Source: Chryseobacterium oncorhynchi
GTDB lineage: Bacteria; Bacteroidota; Bacteroidia; Flavobacteriales; Weeksellaceae
Length of the DNA stretch: 64,000 nucleotides
Assembly: GCF_002899895.1 (NCBI RefSeq)
Contig: NZ_PPEI02000001.1
Span: 906,848 to 970,847, forward strand
Direction of reading: 5' to 3'
Position 1 is the stretch's first letter, and each line of letters starts with the position of its first letter. A model generated the notes under the pieces. The model did no database searches. It was not told the origin of the DNA and was given only the letters and a program-made list of their open reading frames with translations. Positions 37,401 through 45,460 of this stretch are shown here, in pieces. The position numbers and the translations under genes were made by a program.

Positions 37401-38695
37401 AAATTGCAGAAGCACAGATCCCAGGAACACTGGTTCATAAAATCATGAACGTAAGTGTATTCCAATGGATGAACGTGGCCAAGCCTTTTGAAAAAACAGT
37501 AAAAGGAGAATGGCGTTCCCAAAACCACGCTTATCTGGATATTGAGAACTTTGTGAATGCAGAAGTTGTATTAAAATCCTCTCCTGTTCCTACACTTTCT
37601 TTCAATCTTTCTATTGGAGATCTTTTACCTATTGAAAGAACACCTGAAGAAATCTATGATGCACACATGTTCCATGGTGATCAATACCAGGGAATCATTG
37701 AAGTTTCAGCAGTTGGAAATAAAGGAATCGTAGGTAAAATTAAAGGAAATGGCGGAAAAGGCTCTTTACTGGACAATGCAGGGCAATTATTCGGGCTTTG
37801 GCTTCAGCTTACATTAGTAAAAGACCGTATTGCATTCCCTGTAAAGATCAGAGACATTGAATTCTTCGGAGATATGCATGATCAGAAAGGTATTTTTGAA
37901 TGTACCTGTATGCTTACAGAGCTTAATGATGAATTTGCCATCGCAGATATCATCCTTAAAAGAGACGGAAAAGTTTGGTGCGCCATTACAGGCTGGCAGA
38001 ACAGAAGACTGGAGATTGATGCTGCTCTATGGAATGTTTCCATGTCACCATTGCACAACCGCCTTTCTGAAGAGATTGCTCCGGAAGTATTCTTCTTCCA
38101 TCAGGCCTATACCAGAGTCGCTTCATGGGATTTTATCCTGAAAAGATATTTTAACCAGACGGAAAAACAGCATCATCAGCAATTGTTACCCAACAAAAAG
38201 AAAAACTGGATGGTAAGCCGTGTTGCCGTGAAAGATGCCGTAAGAAATCTTCTTCGTCAGGAAAAAAATCATGCCTGCTTCCCGATCACCTTTGAAATCC
38301 GTTCCGATGAAGTGGGGAAACCTTACCTCATCAGTGATTTTACAGAGGATATTCATATTTCTTTAGCTCACAAAGGAAAAGAAGCCGTGGGAATCGCGAG
38401 ATATGGAAAATCTGTAGGAATCGATATGGAACTGATGGAAGAACGCAGCTCAGGATTCTATGATCTGGTATTTACGGACAACGAATTAGCCTTATTAAAA
38501 GACAGAGATCAGGCAGAATGGACCACCCGTTTCTGGGTAGCCAAGGAAGCTTACGGAAAGTTCTTGGGAACAGGACTGAAAGGAAATCCTAAAGCCTTTG
38601 AAGTCGAATTGATAAAAGACGATCACTTGTGGATCAACAACATTGAAATCAAAACTATTAAACATAAAAATTATATTATCGGATGGACACTGTAA
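34430..38695 (+). CDS. Second megasynthase: KS-AT-DH with fused phosphopantetheinyl transferase
   Basis: 1421 residues. Domains: KS about 1-450 with C207 (DAACASA), H342 (EAHGTGT) and H381 (GHAMPAAG); AT about 536-830 with GHSLGE, S605, and GFHSPF; a hot-dog dehydratase about 940-1150 with HPYLIDH (H961 the likely base) and D1115; and a Sfp-type phosphopantetheinyl transferase about 1190-1421 with GIDME (D1332, E1334) and WVAKEAYGK (E1373). It carries no ACP, so it must act on the ACPs of the first megasynthase or on the free ACP next door, which its own C-terminal domain should activate. It overlaps the ACP frame by 13 bases. A PfaB/PfaC-like mixture with a built-in activating enzyme is an unusual arrangement. 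Confidence 0.88.
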   Translation: MKKTDVAVIGLSCVFPGAQDANTFWQNIVNKVDSTQSAPADRIDPVHFSDATNPVDRFYCKRGGFIPDYEFDPTAFGILPLAVEGTEPDHLLTLDLVQKALEDAGVFQKNTSLEKTGIIIGKGNYTGPGATRAIEIVRTGEQISSLLQELLPQVSSADIEKVKHAFQERKGRFAADTAMGLIPNLVASLVANRFDLGGVAFTVDAACASALIAVDHAVQELQRGRSDIMIAGGVHTGQNAAFWSIFAQLGAMSRQEKIKPFSMDADGLLIGEGCGFVVLKRLEDAVRDQDKIYAVIKGVGVSSDGNGTSVMSPSVKGQLKALEQAWINADLDKNKVGYLEAHGTGTPLGDKTELQTLAQFFGKEETAPVAGIGSVKSNIGHAMPAAGIAGLIKTCLALHHDTLPPTLYCENPTADMQNTRFKPVQEAKNWSKTGLPKVAAVNAFGFGGINAHVVLEGYDMPKKDHVLILARPTHEELLSALQNNETTIGEGDFRVAIFDPTPARIEKALKIVSKNITWKNKQDIWYTSAPLLKDGGKVAFVFPGLDGLAKGEVDSVSRYFGLTAPIETEGEGLLTDALNIFNNCSILDNSLKKLGIIPDMNAGHSLGEWLAGYSSELAEANSVKALIDVLNPETFELKDSKFIAIGAGIDVVQPFIAEISDLYVSNDNCPNQVILCGSNAALDELVPQLKSKQIFHQVLPFQSGFHSPFIADKLDVILAGMEKAQFQKTKIPLWSATTLEPYPADQGAIRKLSAEHLVEPVRFRELTDKLYEEGAKVFIQVGTGGLIGFIDDTLKGKAFSTIAASVPTRSALAQLQRVVASLFVEGKTIALDFLEIRNHSKRPSGKGIKLELGSPIIRNFKEVKALAQSFDTPKQYTANASAIATKSGHPLVQAFQDNVADMIRMQEEVLTLFQNRPEITISRPAQVAPAAQQIAPKAPRSTTFSKDMYVTLESHPYLIDHSLLRQPKGWAHVADMEPVIPMTMIFEQLAEIAEAQIPGTLVHKIMNVSVFQWMNVAKPFEKTVKGEWRSQNHAYLDIENFVNAEVVLKSSPVPTLSFNLSIGDLLPIERTPEEIYDAHMFHGDQYQGIIEVSAVGNKGIVGKIKGNGGKGSLLDNAGQLFGLWLQLTLVKDRIAFPVKIRDIEFFGDMHDQKGIFECTCMLTELNDEFAIADIILKRDGKVWCAITGWQNRRLEIDAALWNVSMSPLHNRLSEEIAPEVFFFHQAYTRVASWDFILKRYFNQTEKQHHQQLLPNKKKNWMVSRVAVKDAVRNLLRQEKNHACFPITFEIRSDEVGKPYLISDFTEDIHISLAHKGKEAVGIARYGKSVGIDMELMEERSSGFYDLVFTDNELALLKDRDQAEWTTRFWVAKEAYGKFLGTGLKGNPKAFEVELIKDDHLWINNIEIKTIKHKNYIIGWTL

Positions 38696-38982
38696 ACGCA
38701 ACATTAAAAATGAACCACGAAGAACTTTTTACTTTATTAAAAGGTTTTATTACTGAAGTGATAGGTGCTGAATTTGTAGAAGAAATGGATATTACTCCTG
38801 AAAGTTCATTCACCAAAGATCTTGAAATGGACAGCATCGAGATTGTCTCTTTCTCTGAAAAGATCAAAGCGCATTTTGGCGATCAGATCGACTTTACAGG
38901 TTGGTTATCTTCTATGGATCTTGACCAACTAATCAATCTTGACCTTAGTATGATCATCAATTATATCTACGAATGCCAATAA
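38683..38982 (+). CDS. Free-standing acyl carrier protein
   Basis: 99 residues, acidic and helical, with the 4'-phosphopantetheine site DLEMDSIEIV (S51). It overlaps the upstream stop by 13 bases and the next gene by 10. A second ATG at 38710 (MNHEELFTLLKGF) would give a 90-residue protein that is also translationally coupled and is equally plausible. Its DSIE motif differs from the DSIKR type of the megasynthase ACPs, so it may serve a separate step, such as handing the chain or a starter acyl group to the acyltransferases. Activation is probably by the PPTase domain encoded just upstream. Confidence 0.88.
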   Translation: MDTVNATLKMNHEELFTLLKGFITEVIGAEFVEEMDITPESSFTKDLEMDSIEIVSFSEKIKAHFGDQIDFTGWLSSMDLDQLINLDLSMIINYIYECQ

Positions 38983-39755
38983 TCACTGTCAATAACAGAC
39001 AAGTTCATATACAGGAACTCAACAAAGGAGCCGAACAAACCGTGGTACTGATCCACGGTATGTTCAGTAACCTGTCCATTTATTATTTTAATATTGCTCC
39101 CATTCTGGCGCAGCATTTCCATGTGGTCATGTACGATCTGAAAAGTCACGGTATGAGTGAGCGTTTCACGGATGGATATGATCTCGAAAATATGTCATCC
39201 GATCTGATTGGTTTAATGGATCATCTGCAACTGAAAAAGGTACATCTTGTTGGTTATAGTTTTGGAGGTTTAATTGCGTTAAAAACAGCATTACAATATC
39301 CCGACCGTGTCAATCAACTGGTGGTAATGGAAGCTCCGGATCCTCAGGACGAAAAAGCCCGTAACATCATTGATGAATACAGCAAGGAATTCCTTGAGCA
39401 TTATGTGGCTAATTTTACAGATACTACCAAAGTCCAGATGGGCAAAAGACAAATGGAAAAGAACCATCGTATGTATGAGTTTCTGTTTAATCAAACCAGT
39501 ATCAAAGCAGATATGATTAAGGAAAAGCATTTCCTTGATGAAGCTGATTTCAATGAATTAACAGCTTCCACATTATTGCTTTACGGTGCTGAGTCCAACT
39601 GCAGACCTACAGGAGAATGGCTGCAATCTCAAATCGGCTCGTCCGAACTTGAATTAATTCCCGGCGATCACAATATTCCGATTCAGGAACCTAACCTGAT
39701 AGCGGAAACTATCGCTCAGTTTTTATCTAATATCTTAACGAAGAACCATGGCTAA
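38973..39755 (+). CDS. Alpha/beta hydrolase, possible release thioesterase
   Basis: 260 residues with no signal. The fold is shown by the oxyanion-side VVLIHGMFSN, the nucleophile elbow GYSFGG (S96) and a C-terminal PGDHNIPIQEP histidine. It overlaps the ACP and the glycosyltransferase frames by 10 and 8 bases, so it is firmly part of the operon. Neither megasynthase has a thioesterase domain, so this enzyme may release the finished chain from the ACP. It could instead edit stalled chains or act as an acyltransferase, since the fold cannot tell these apart. Confidence 0.8.
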   Translation: MPIITVNNRQVHIQELNKGAEQTVVLIHGMFSNLSIYYFNIAPILAQHFHVVMYDLKSHGMSERFTDGYDLENMSSDLIGLMDHLQLKKVHLVGYSFGGLIALKTALQYPDRVNQLVVMEAPDPQDEKARNIIDEYSKEFLEHYVANFTDTTKVQMGKRQMEKNHRMYEFLFNQTSIKADMIKEKHFLDEADFNELTASTLLLYGAESNCRPTGEWLQSQIGSSELELIPGDHNIPIQEPNLIAETIAQFLSNILTKNHG

Positions 39756-42150
39756 ATTTGCATTTATAGTTCCACCATTGACAGGACATGTCAATCCTAC
39801 CCTAAGCATCGGTGCTACTCTGTTGGAAAGAGGACATGAAGTAGCCTGGATCAGCCTTGACCCGACTTTGGAGGCTAAATTACCTGCGGGAGGAAAATTA
39901 TTACTGATCCAATACGATCAGACCGACGAAGAAAAGAAAGAAAGCGAACAATATCTTGATATTATTTCAAAAAAAGTAGTGTACGGAATCGACAGCGTCA
40001 AGTTCCTTTATGAAGAGGTTCTTATCCCATTGAACAGACATTGCTATAAAGGAATTGTTGCTTTATTAAAAACATACCAACCCGATTTGATCATTGGTGA
40101 TCACCAGTTATTTGCAGCCCCGGTTGCCGCAAAAGCATTGGGAATCCCTTATGCCACTTCCGTTACCGCTCCGGCTGCCATTAAAATCATGAATGAGCTG
40201 CCTAAGGTACACGAATGGGAAGTAAATCAAATCGTTGCATTACAGGAAGAACTGGGAGTGAATGAAAAGCGTTCCCTTGCTACTTCTGACCTTTTAACCC
40301 TTGTTTTAACCTCTACGTATTTCTTTGGTGAAATGGAGGATCTACCCTCTCAGTATCAATTTACAGGTCCCGTTCTTACAGAGCGTCGTATCTCTTGTGA
40401 ATTTGATTGGGATCGGTTAAAAAATGCTACCAACAAAAAGATTTTAGTAAGTATCGGAACCACTTTCGATCATGACCATAAAAAAGCATTCTTCCAAAAG
40501 GTAGTGGATGCATTTAAGGATGAAGATTTAACGGTTGTCGTGGTTTCAGATCCGCAACTTTTTGATCAGTGGCCGGATAACTTTATGGTGTATCAGCAGG
40601 TTCCTCAATTGGATCTGTTGCCTCATCTTGACGGGGTAGTTTGCCATGGCGGTCACAATACTGTTTCCGAAACATTATCCAATGGTATTCCTTTAGTGGT
40701 GATCCCTATTGCGTACGACCAGTCACATGTTGCAGGACGTGTGGTGCGTACAGAAGCAGGTGAGAGACTTAATTTCAACAGATTTAAAGCCAATCATTTA
40801 AGAGAAGCTGTACAACAGATTTTAAACAATCCGAGTTACCGTGAAGCTGCTCAAAAAGTAGGACAATCTTTTGTAGAAGCAGGAGGTGCAGCTACTGCAG
40901 CCCATTTATTGGAGCAGGCTATCTCAAAGGCTTCCAAACCTGAAAAACCATCTAAGTTTTTATTCGTTATTCCTCCATTCTTCGGACATGTAAGCCCTAC
41001 GTTAAGCGTTGGAGCCAGCTTAATTGCCCGTGGCCACGAAGTAAAATGGTTTGGGATTACACCTTTAGACAACAAACATATTCCTGAGGGAGGTTCTTAC
41101 TATTATCCTGAAGAAGACCTTATTCCGTATCAGGAAGAAATCGCCCGTATTTTAAAGAGACAGGATGACGGACCGGCATGCTCCGGACCTGAAGTGATGA
41201 AACTGGCACTGGAAGAAACCTATGTTCCTTTTGCCAAAATGATGATGCCGGGATTAACCAGACTGACAGAAAGCTGGATGCCTGATGTAATCGTGAACGA
41301 CTGTATCACCTTTGGAGGTGCCTTATTTGCTCACAAACACAATATTCCTTGTGTAACCACAACTCCCGTTCCACCAGACGTAATGGGAGATACCGAAAAA
41401 AGTGCTCCTAAAATCTGGGAATGGCAGCAAAATCTAATCAAAGACTTACAAAAAGAAGTAGGAATTCATGAGGAAGGTATTTACATCCATTCTCATAAAC
41501 TGAATATGGTTTTTACCTCACAAACCTTTGCCGGATTTGAAACCGTTCCTTCTCATATGAAGTTTGTCGGTCCAGTGAAAGGACGTCCAAACGATGCTCC
41601 ATTTGACTGGGATAAACTGAATGCATCTACCACTCCAAAGATCTTTGTATCATTGGGAACATTATTGGTAGACATCAGAAAAGCTTTCTTTGAAAAGATC
41701 ATTGCAGCATTTGCAGAACAGCCGGTTACCGTAATTGCCGCTACTCCACCGGAAATCTTTGAAGAATGGCCGGATAATTTTATTGTAAACAGCTTCGTCC
41801 CTCAATCCGCAGTAATGCAGCAAATGGACATGGTGATCTGCCACGGTGGATTCAATACTGTTAATGATACATTCCGTAATGGCTTACCAATGTTAATCAC
41901 GCCTATTGCCTATGATCATTTTCATATTGCAAAATTAATTGAGCAGGCAGGCTGCGGAATCAGTATCCGATACAAAAGACTTCGTGTAGACGCCCTTCGT
42001 GAAACCGTTTTTGAATTATTGGAAAATCCTAAATACAGAGCCGCCGCTCAGGAAGTTCGTAATACATTCACGCTTGCCGGAGGAAATGACAAGGCGGTAG
42101 AACTGTTAGAAAATTTTGTACACGAACATTCAACATTAGCTTCAGTGTAG
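39748..42150 (+). CDS. Fused double GT1 (MGT-like) glycosyltransferase
   Basis: 800 residues made of two complete, related GT1 domains in tandem: residues 1 to about 395 and about 405 to 800. Each starts with the same pattern (FIVPPLTGHVNPTLSIGATL; FVIPPFFGHVSPTLSVGASL), carries RGHEV, and ends with the donor-binding HGG loop (H300 in CHGGHNT; H699 in CHGGFNT) followed by PIAYDQ/PIAYDH. They resemble macrolide and carotenoid (CrtX-like) glycosyltransferases that use nucleotide sugars. Two intact donor sites suggest that two sugars are added, one after the other or at two hydroxyls of the lipid. It overlaps the hydrolase by 8 bases and is followed by a 3-base gap. Confidence 0.9.
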   Translation: MAKFAFIVPPLTGHVNPTLSIGATLLERGHEVAWISLDPTLEAKLPAGGKLLLIQYDQTDEEKKESEQYLDIISKKVVYGIDSVKFLYEEVLIPLNRHCYKGIVALLKTYQPDLIIGDHQLFAAPVAAKALGIPYATSVTAPAAIKIMNELPKVHEWEVNQIVALQEELGVNEKRSLATSDLLTLVLTSTYFFGEMEDLPSQYQFTGPVLTERRISCEFDWDRLKNATNKKILVSIGTTFDHDHKKAFFQKVVDAFKDEDLTVVVVSDPQLFDQWPDNFMVYQQVPQLDLLPHLDGVVCHGGHNTVSETLSNGIPLVVIPIAYDQSHVAGRVVRTEAGERLNFNRFKANHLREAVQQILNNPSYREAAQKVGQSFVEAGGAATAAHLLEQAISKASKPEKPSKFLFVIPPFFGHVSPTLSVGASLIARGHEVKWFGITPLDNKHIPEGGSYYYPEEDLIPYQEEIARILKRQDDGPACSGPEVMKLALEETYVPFAKMMMPGLTRLTESWMPDVIVNDCITFGGALFAHKHNIPCVTTTPVPPDVMGDTEKSAPKIWEWQQNLIKDLQKEVGIHEEGIYIHSHKLNMVFTSQTFAGFETVPSHMKFVGPVKGRPNDAPFDWDKLNASTTPKIFVSLGTLLVDIRKAFFEKIIAAFAEQPVTVIAATPPEIFEEWPDNFIVNSFVPQSAVMQQMDMVICHGGFNTVNDTFRNGLPMLITPIAYDHFHIAKLIEQAGCGISIRYKRLRVDALRETVFELLENPKYRAAAQEVRNTFTLAGGNDKAVELLENFVHEHSTLASV

Positions 42151-42153
42151 CCT

Positions 42154-43437
42154 ATGAATCAACCTATAAAAAGAAGATTGCTATTTGGTGAACGTATGTT
42201 ATTAGGGGACGGAACAGAACCTTTTAACGCGGTCATTCCTTTCAGACTGAGAGGTACCTTTGCATTAAAGGATATCCAGCAGGCTTTGGCCCAAATTCAG
42301 AAAAAGCATCCTTGGTTAAGAGCTCTTATCAACCATGATGAGAAAAATATCCCTTGGTTTGATGTTCCGGAGAAATCCCTTTCTATCCCGATTCGTATCG
42401 TGATTAGAAAAGGAGAAGACCACTGGAAAGAAGAATCCAAAAGAGAATGGCATACCTTATTTGATTATCAAAAACTTCCCCTTATCCGATTTGTATGGAT
42501 CAAAGGGGAAGAAGTTTCCGATATGCTTTTTGCGTTCCACCACTGCTTATGCGATGGTGGTTCTGCAATGGCTTTCCTCCATGAGTTTTTAAAAGTGTTG
42601 GATAATTCGTCTGCAGATATTGGTGCAGAACAGCCTATCATGGGAATTCAGGATGTAGTGCCGGCTCATATTTTAAACAGCCGCAGACAAAAACTAAAAG
42701 CCAGATTTATTGGCCGACTGGCAGCTACAGCCATCAAATACATTCCTACAGGCAAGAAAACAGTTGATAGACAAGACGATTATCTGATCCATTGGAAAGT
42801 AGATGAAAAAGTAAGCCAGCAATTGATTTCCTATTGCAAATCCAATGAAGTGACCGTTAACACGTTCCTAAGTGCAGCTTTACTTCAGGCATTCAAAAAG
42901 GTAAAAGGCTCAGCAGCATTTAATAAAATTTCCTGTCCGGTAGACATCAGACGTTTTGCAACCCAGATCAAGAATGACCATATCTTCGCCTTTGGATTGA
43001 TGATTGTGGTTTCTGCGAACGAAAAGATGAGCTTTCTGGAAAACCTGCGCTCCATGCAATCCTCTGTGGAACGTAAAACATCCAAACTCAATCCTTATAT
43101 TACCATGATGGTGATGGAATCCGGACATGATGCTTTGACTAATTTCACCAAGCTCTTAAAGAACGGAAAATCTTCCAACGACTGCATGTTTTCCAATCTG
43201 GGACGCATTCAGATTCCTCATGAATATAAAGAGTTTACAGTGGATACCATTTTCAGTCCGTCTGTCATTGGACCATTGGGCAATACAACCACTCTGGTGG
43301 TTTCTACCTACCGCGGAAAAATGGACTTTTCCTTTGTAGGAAGTGAAGGATATTTACCTTATACCGAAGCAATGGCCATTCGGGACGAGGTGATGCAGAT
43401 CATTAAAGTACAACTGGAATATATACCCGTATCATGA
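42154..43437 (+). CDS. HHxxxDG acyltransferase (PapA/condensation-like), first copy
   Basis: 427 residues of the condensation-domain/PapA/wax-ester-synthase superfamily. The catalytic motif is H129-H130-C-L-C-D134-G135 in FAFHHCLCDGG. The C-terminal half has the latch-type NLGRIQIP and FSPSVIGPLGNTTTL segments typical of polyketide-associated acyltransferases such as mycobacterial PapA proteins. It should move an acyl group from an ACP or CoA to a hydroxyl of the sugar or chain. It overlaps the next, paralogous gene by 4 bases. No signal peptide, so it acts in the cytoplasm. Confidence 0.82.
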   Translation: MNQPIKRRLLFGERMLLGDGTEPFNAVIPFRLRGTFALKDIQQALAQIQKKHPWLRALINHDEKNIPWFDVPEKSLSIPIRIVIRKGEDHWKEESKREWHTLFDYQKLPLIRFVWIKGEEVSDMLFAFHHCLCDGGSAMAFLHEFLKVLDNSSADIGAEQPIMGIQDVVPAHILNSRRQKLKARFIGRLAATAIKYIPTGKKTVDRQDDYLIHWKVDEKVSQQLISYCKSNEVTVNTFLSAALLQAFKKVKGSAAFNKISCPVDIRRFATQIKNDHIFAFGLMIVVSANEKMSFLENLRSMQSSVERKTSKLNPYITMMVMESGHDALTNFTKLLKNGKSSNDCMFSNLGRIQIPHEYKEFTVDTIFSPSVIGPLGNTTTLVVSTYRGKMDFSFVGSEGYLPYTEAMAIRDEVMQIIKVQLEYIPVS

Positions 43438-44687
43438 TCAAAAGAAAACTAATGATGGTGGAAAGGATCATGTATGTAGATCCTGAAACCCCCGTAAATT
43501 GTGTATTTGCCGCTAAAATAAAAGGAGAAATTCCGGAGGAGAACTTTAAGACTGCTCTGGAAAAAATCCAGAAAAAGCATTCATTACTAAGAGTAGTTGT
43601 AGATACCAAAAGTGAAAAATATCCCTTTTTTATAGAAGAAAAGGATATTGCACCTATCCCACTCCGTATTGTAGAAAGAAAAACGGATCAGGACTGGCTT
43701 CTGGAATCTCAAAAGGAATGGAAAGTTTTGTTTGAAGATGAAAAGAAACCCCTTGCCCGAGTGGTTTGGGTGAAAGGACAAAATGTTTCTGAAATTTTTT
43801 GGGCAATCCCTCACTGCATCTCTGACGGAACAACAGGGGTGACCCTTATGCAGGAACTTCTCCAGCTTTTGGATGATCCCTCTTTTGAGCTACAGCCTTA
43901 TCAGCCGTTCTCTTCAGTCAATGATTTTCTACCCCCGAATTTCAACGTAAAAAGTAAGAAATACAAAGCCAATCTATATCTCCTTTTTGCAAGATTCTTC
44001 TTTCTTCTCCAACGAAAAAGTAAAAAGAGAAATCTCGGACAAGACTATGTTCTTCACCGAAAACTAGACCCTGAAACCACCTCAAAAATCACTGAGAAAT
44101 GTAAAACCAACGGAGTTTCTATACATGCTTTACTTTGTGCAGCGTTTATGCAGGCATTTCAGGAAGTAAAAGGTGCTGAGGCTAAGGGTAAAGTCATCAG
44201 TCCGGTAGATGTTCGTCATTTCATCCCAGAAATCAAGCAGGATCATTTATTTGCCTTTGCTCCAACTGTTGATCTGTCTTTAAAAAAGGGAAACTCTGAT
44301 CTGATCAACAATGCGCGACAGATTAAAAACGATCTTATTCAGAAAATAAAGAAAATGGAAGCTCGAGAGCTTCTATGGATGGGAGAACAGATGCACCCGA
44401 TTGTTGACCGTATGATTTCTATGCTGAAGTCAAGCAATGGCGGACATGATGTAACCCTCTCCAATATGGGTAAAATCAATATTCCAAGAGATTACAACAA
44501 CTTCAGTGTTGAAACCATCTTCAGCCCAACGGTAGCATTCCCATGGCTGAACTCAAATACTTTGACGACGAGTACCTACAACCATCAGATGGATTTTATA
44601 TTTTTGTCCAACGAAGACTTCCTGCCCAAAGCGGAAGCCGCTATCATAAAAGAGAAAGCCATTGCGCTTATGACCGCCACCGTATGA
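43434..44687 (+). CDS. PHxxxDG acyltransferase paralogue
   Basis: 417 residues, clearly a paralogue of the gene before it (MVERIMYVDPETPVN matches GERMLLGDGTEPFN at the start; NMGKINIP matches NLGRIQIP). Its active-site motif is P126-H127-C-I-S-D131-G132, so the first, mostly structural, His is Pro while the catalytic second His and the Asp-Gly are kept. It is probably still active but with a different acceptor or acyl donor. The start codon overlaps the previous stop by 4 bases, and its own stop overlaps the next start (ATGA). Together the pair would place two different acyl groups on the glycolipid. Confidence 0.8.
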   Translation: MIKRKLMMVERIMYVDPETPVNCVFAAKIKGEIPEENFKTALEKIQKKHSLLRVVVDTKSEKYPFFIEEKDIAPIPLRIVERKTDQDWLLESQKEWKVLFEDEKKPLARVVWVKGQNVSEIFWAIPHCISDGTTGVTLMQELLQLLDDPSFELQPYQPFSSVNDFLPPNFNVKSKKYKANLYLLFARFFFLLQRKSKKRNLGQDYVLHRKLDPETTSKITEKCKTNGVSIHALLCAAFMQAFQEVKGAEAKGKVISPVDVRHFIPEIKQDHLFAFAPTVDLSLKKGNSDLINNARQIKNDLIQKIKKMEARELLWMGEQMHPIVDRMISMLKSSNGGHDVTLSNMGKINIPRDYNNFSVETIFSPTVAFPWLNSNTLTTSTYNHQMDFIFLSNEDFLPKAEAAIIKEKAIALMTATV

Positions 44688-45235
44688 AATTGAAATTTAA
44701 GCCGAAGCCGCCCAAAAAGCTCAAAAAAACCACCCTCAAACGCTTTCTCATGAAGCGGACAATTTACTATGTCCTCCCGAATGTATTTTTTAATTTCATT
44801 ATCGCTTATGCAAGTTTCAAGGAATTGGGGTACACCCATTTCTTTTCAGGAGAACAGAATTTAGCCCGTCTTACCTTACCTATGGCCTTATTTCTCCCTG
44901 TTGTTCTCACCATTGATATCCTCAAAAGAGTAACCGATGCCGCCGGACAAGGCGCCATTGAGTTTACCGTAGATGAACAGTTGAATATTAAAAAGCTAAT
45001 GACCAAGCTGAGCATTCTACATGGTATCATTACCTGTTCTCTGGTATTAGCTATGCTTTTCTTAGGACAGTATAATTTCTCAAAGGATTATAAGCTGGAT
45101 GCTACGGCAATGGCTGTGGTAGTGGGTGTATTAGCTGGGATTTTGTCTGTGGTGTTTGTGTATTTGCCGGTGTGGAGGTTGAGGAGATGGATGTGTAGGC
45201 GAGCGCAAACTGTAACTGTGGACTTAAACGCATAG
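44684..45235 (+). CDS. Small four-helix membrane protein closing the lipid operon
   Basis: 183 residues from the ATG at 44684, which overlaps the previous stop (ATGA); a longer frame from 44543 lies wholly inside the upstream gene and is not credible. A very basic N-terminus (MKLKFKPKPPKKLKK) is followed by four membrane helices, around VLPNVFFNFIIAYASF, LPMALFLPVVLTIDI, LHGIITCSLVLAMLFL and VVVGVLAGILSVVFVYLPVW. No family recognised. Its coupling to the acyltransferase suggests a role in anchoring the enzymes at the membrane or in moving the glycolipid. Confidence 0.78.
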   Translation: MKLKFKPKPPKKLKKTTLKRFLMKRTIYYVLPNVFFNFIIAYASFKELGYTHFFSGEQNLARLTLPMALFLPVVLTIDILKRVTDAAGQGAIEFTVDEQLNIKKLMTKLSILHGIITCSLVLAMLFLGQYNFSKDYKLDATAMAVVVGVLAGILSVVFVYLPVWRLRRWMCRRAQTVTVDLNA

Positions 45236-45252
45236 TTTATTTTTGATACATC

Positions 45253-45292
45253 CATATCTTTGATAGTATCATATGATTTTATCAAAGATATG
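45253..45292. promoter_or_regulatory. Large perfect inverted repeat overlapping a start codon
   Basis: CATATCTTTGATA (45253-45265) and TATCAAAGATATG (45280-45292) are exact 13-base reverse complements; the 14-base centre contains a further palindrome, ATCATATGAT. The right arm includes the ATG of the Fic fragment, and the left arm contains TATCTTTG, a match to the TAnnTTTG -7 box. It looks like a self-regulated promoter/operator of a toxin-like gene left behind after the gene was truncated. Confidence 0.5.
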
Positions 45293-45460
45293 AAACCTCC
45301 CTATACTATTACAGACAACATTTTATTTTTAGTGGCTTCTATTTCTGAAAAAATAGGAGAAATCAATGCTTCCCATCTGTATAAACCTGTAACTGAATTA
45401 AGGAAAAAGAACAGGATTAAAACCATTCAGTCTTCCTTTTCAGTAAAAGGTCTTCAATAA
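45290..45460 (+). pseudogene. Truncated Fic-family protein, N-terminal fragment only
   Basis: 56 codons starting MKPPYTITDNILFLVASISE and continuing to LRKKNRIKTIQSSF. This is the familiar N-terminal region of Bacteroidota Fic-family proteins, where KTIQSSL is normally followed by an EGNTL motif and a catalytic HPFxxGNGR core. Here the frame breaks right after SSFSVKGLQ, so the AMP-transferase domain is missing. The break joins a reversed XRE-regulator fragment. It is a relic of a toxin/effector gene. Confidence 0.65.

Noticed and set aside
44543-44683. An upstream in-frame extension of the four-helix membrane protein.
   Set aside because: It lies wholly within the upstream acyltransferase gene, and the ATG at 44684 gives the standard ATGA coupling seen throughout the operon.
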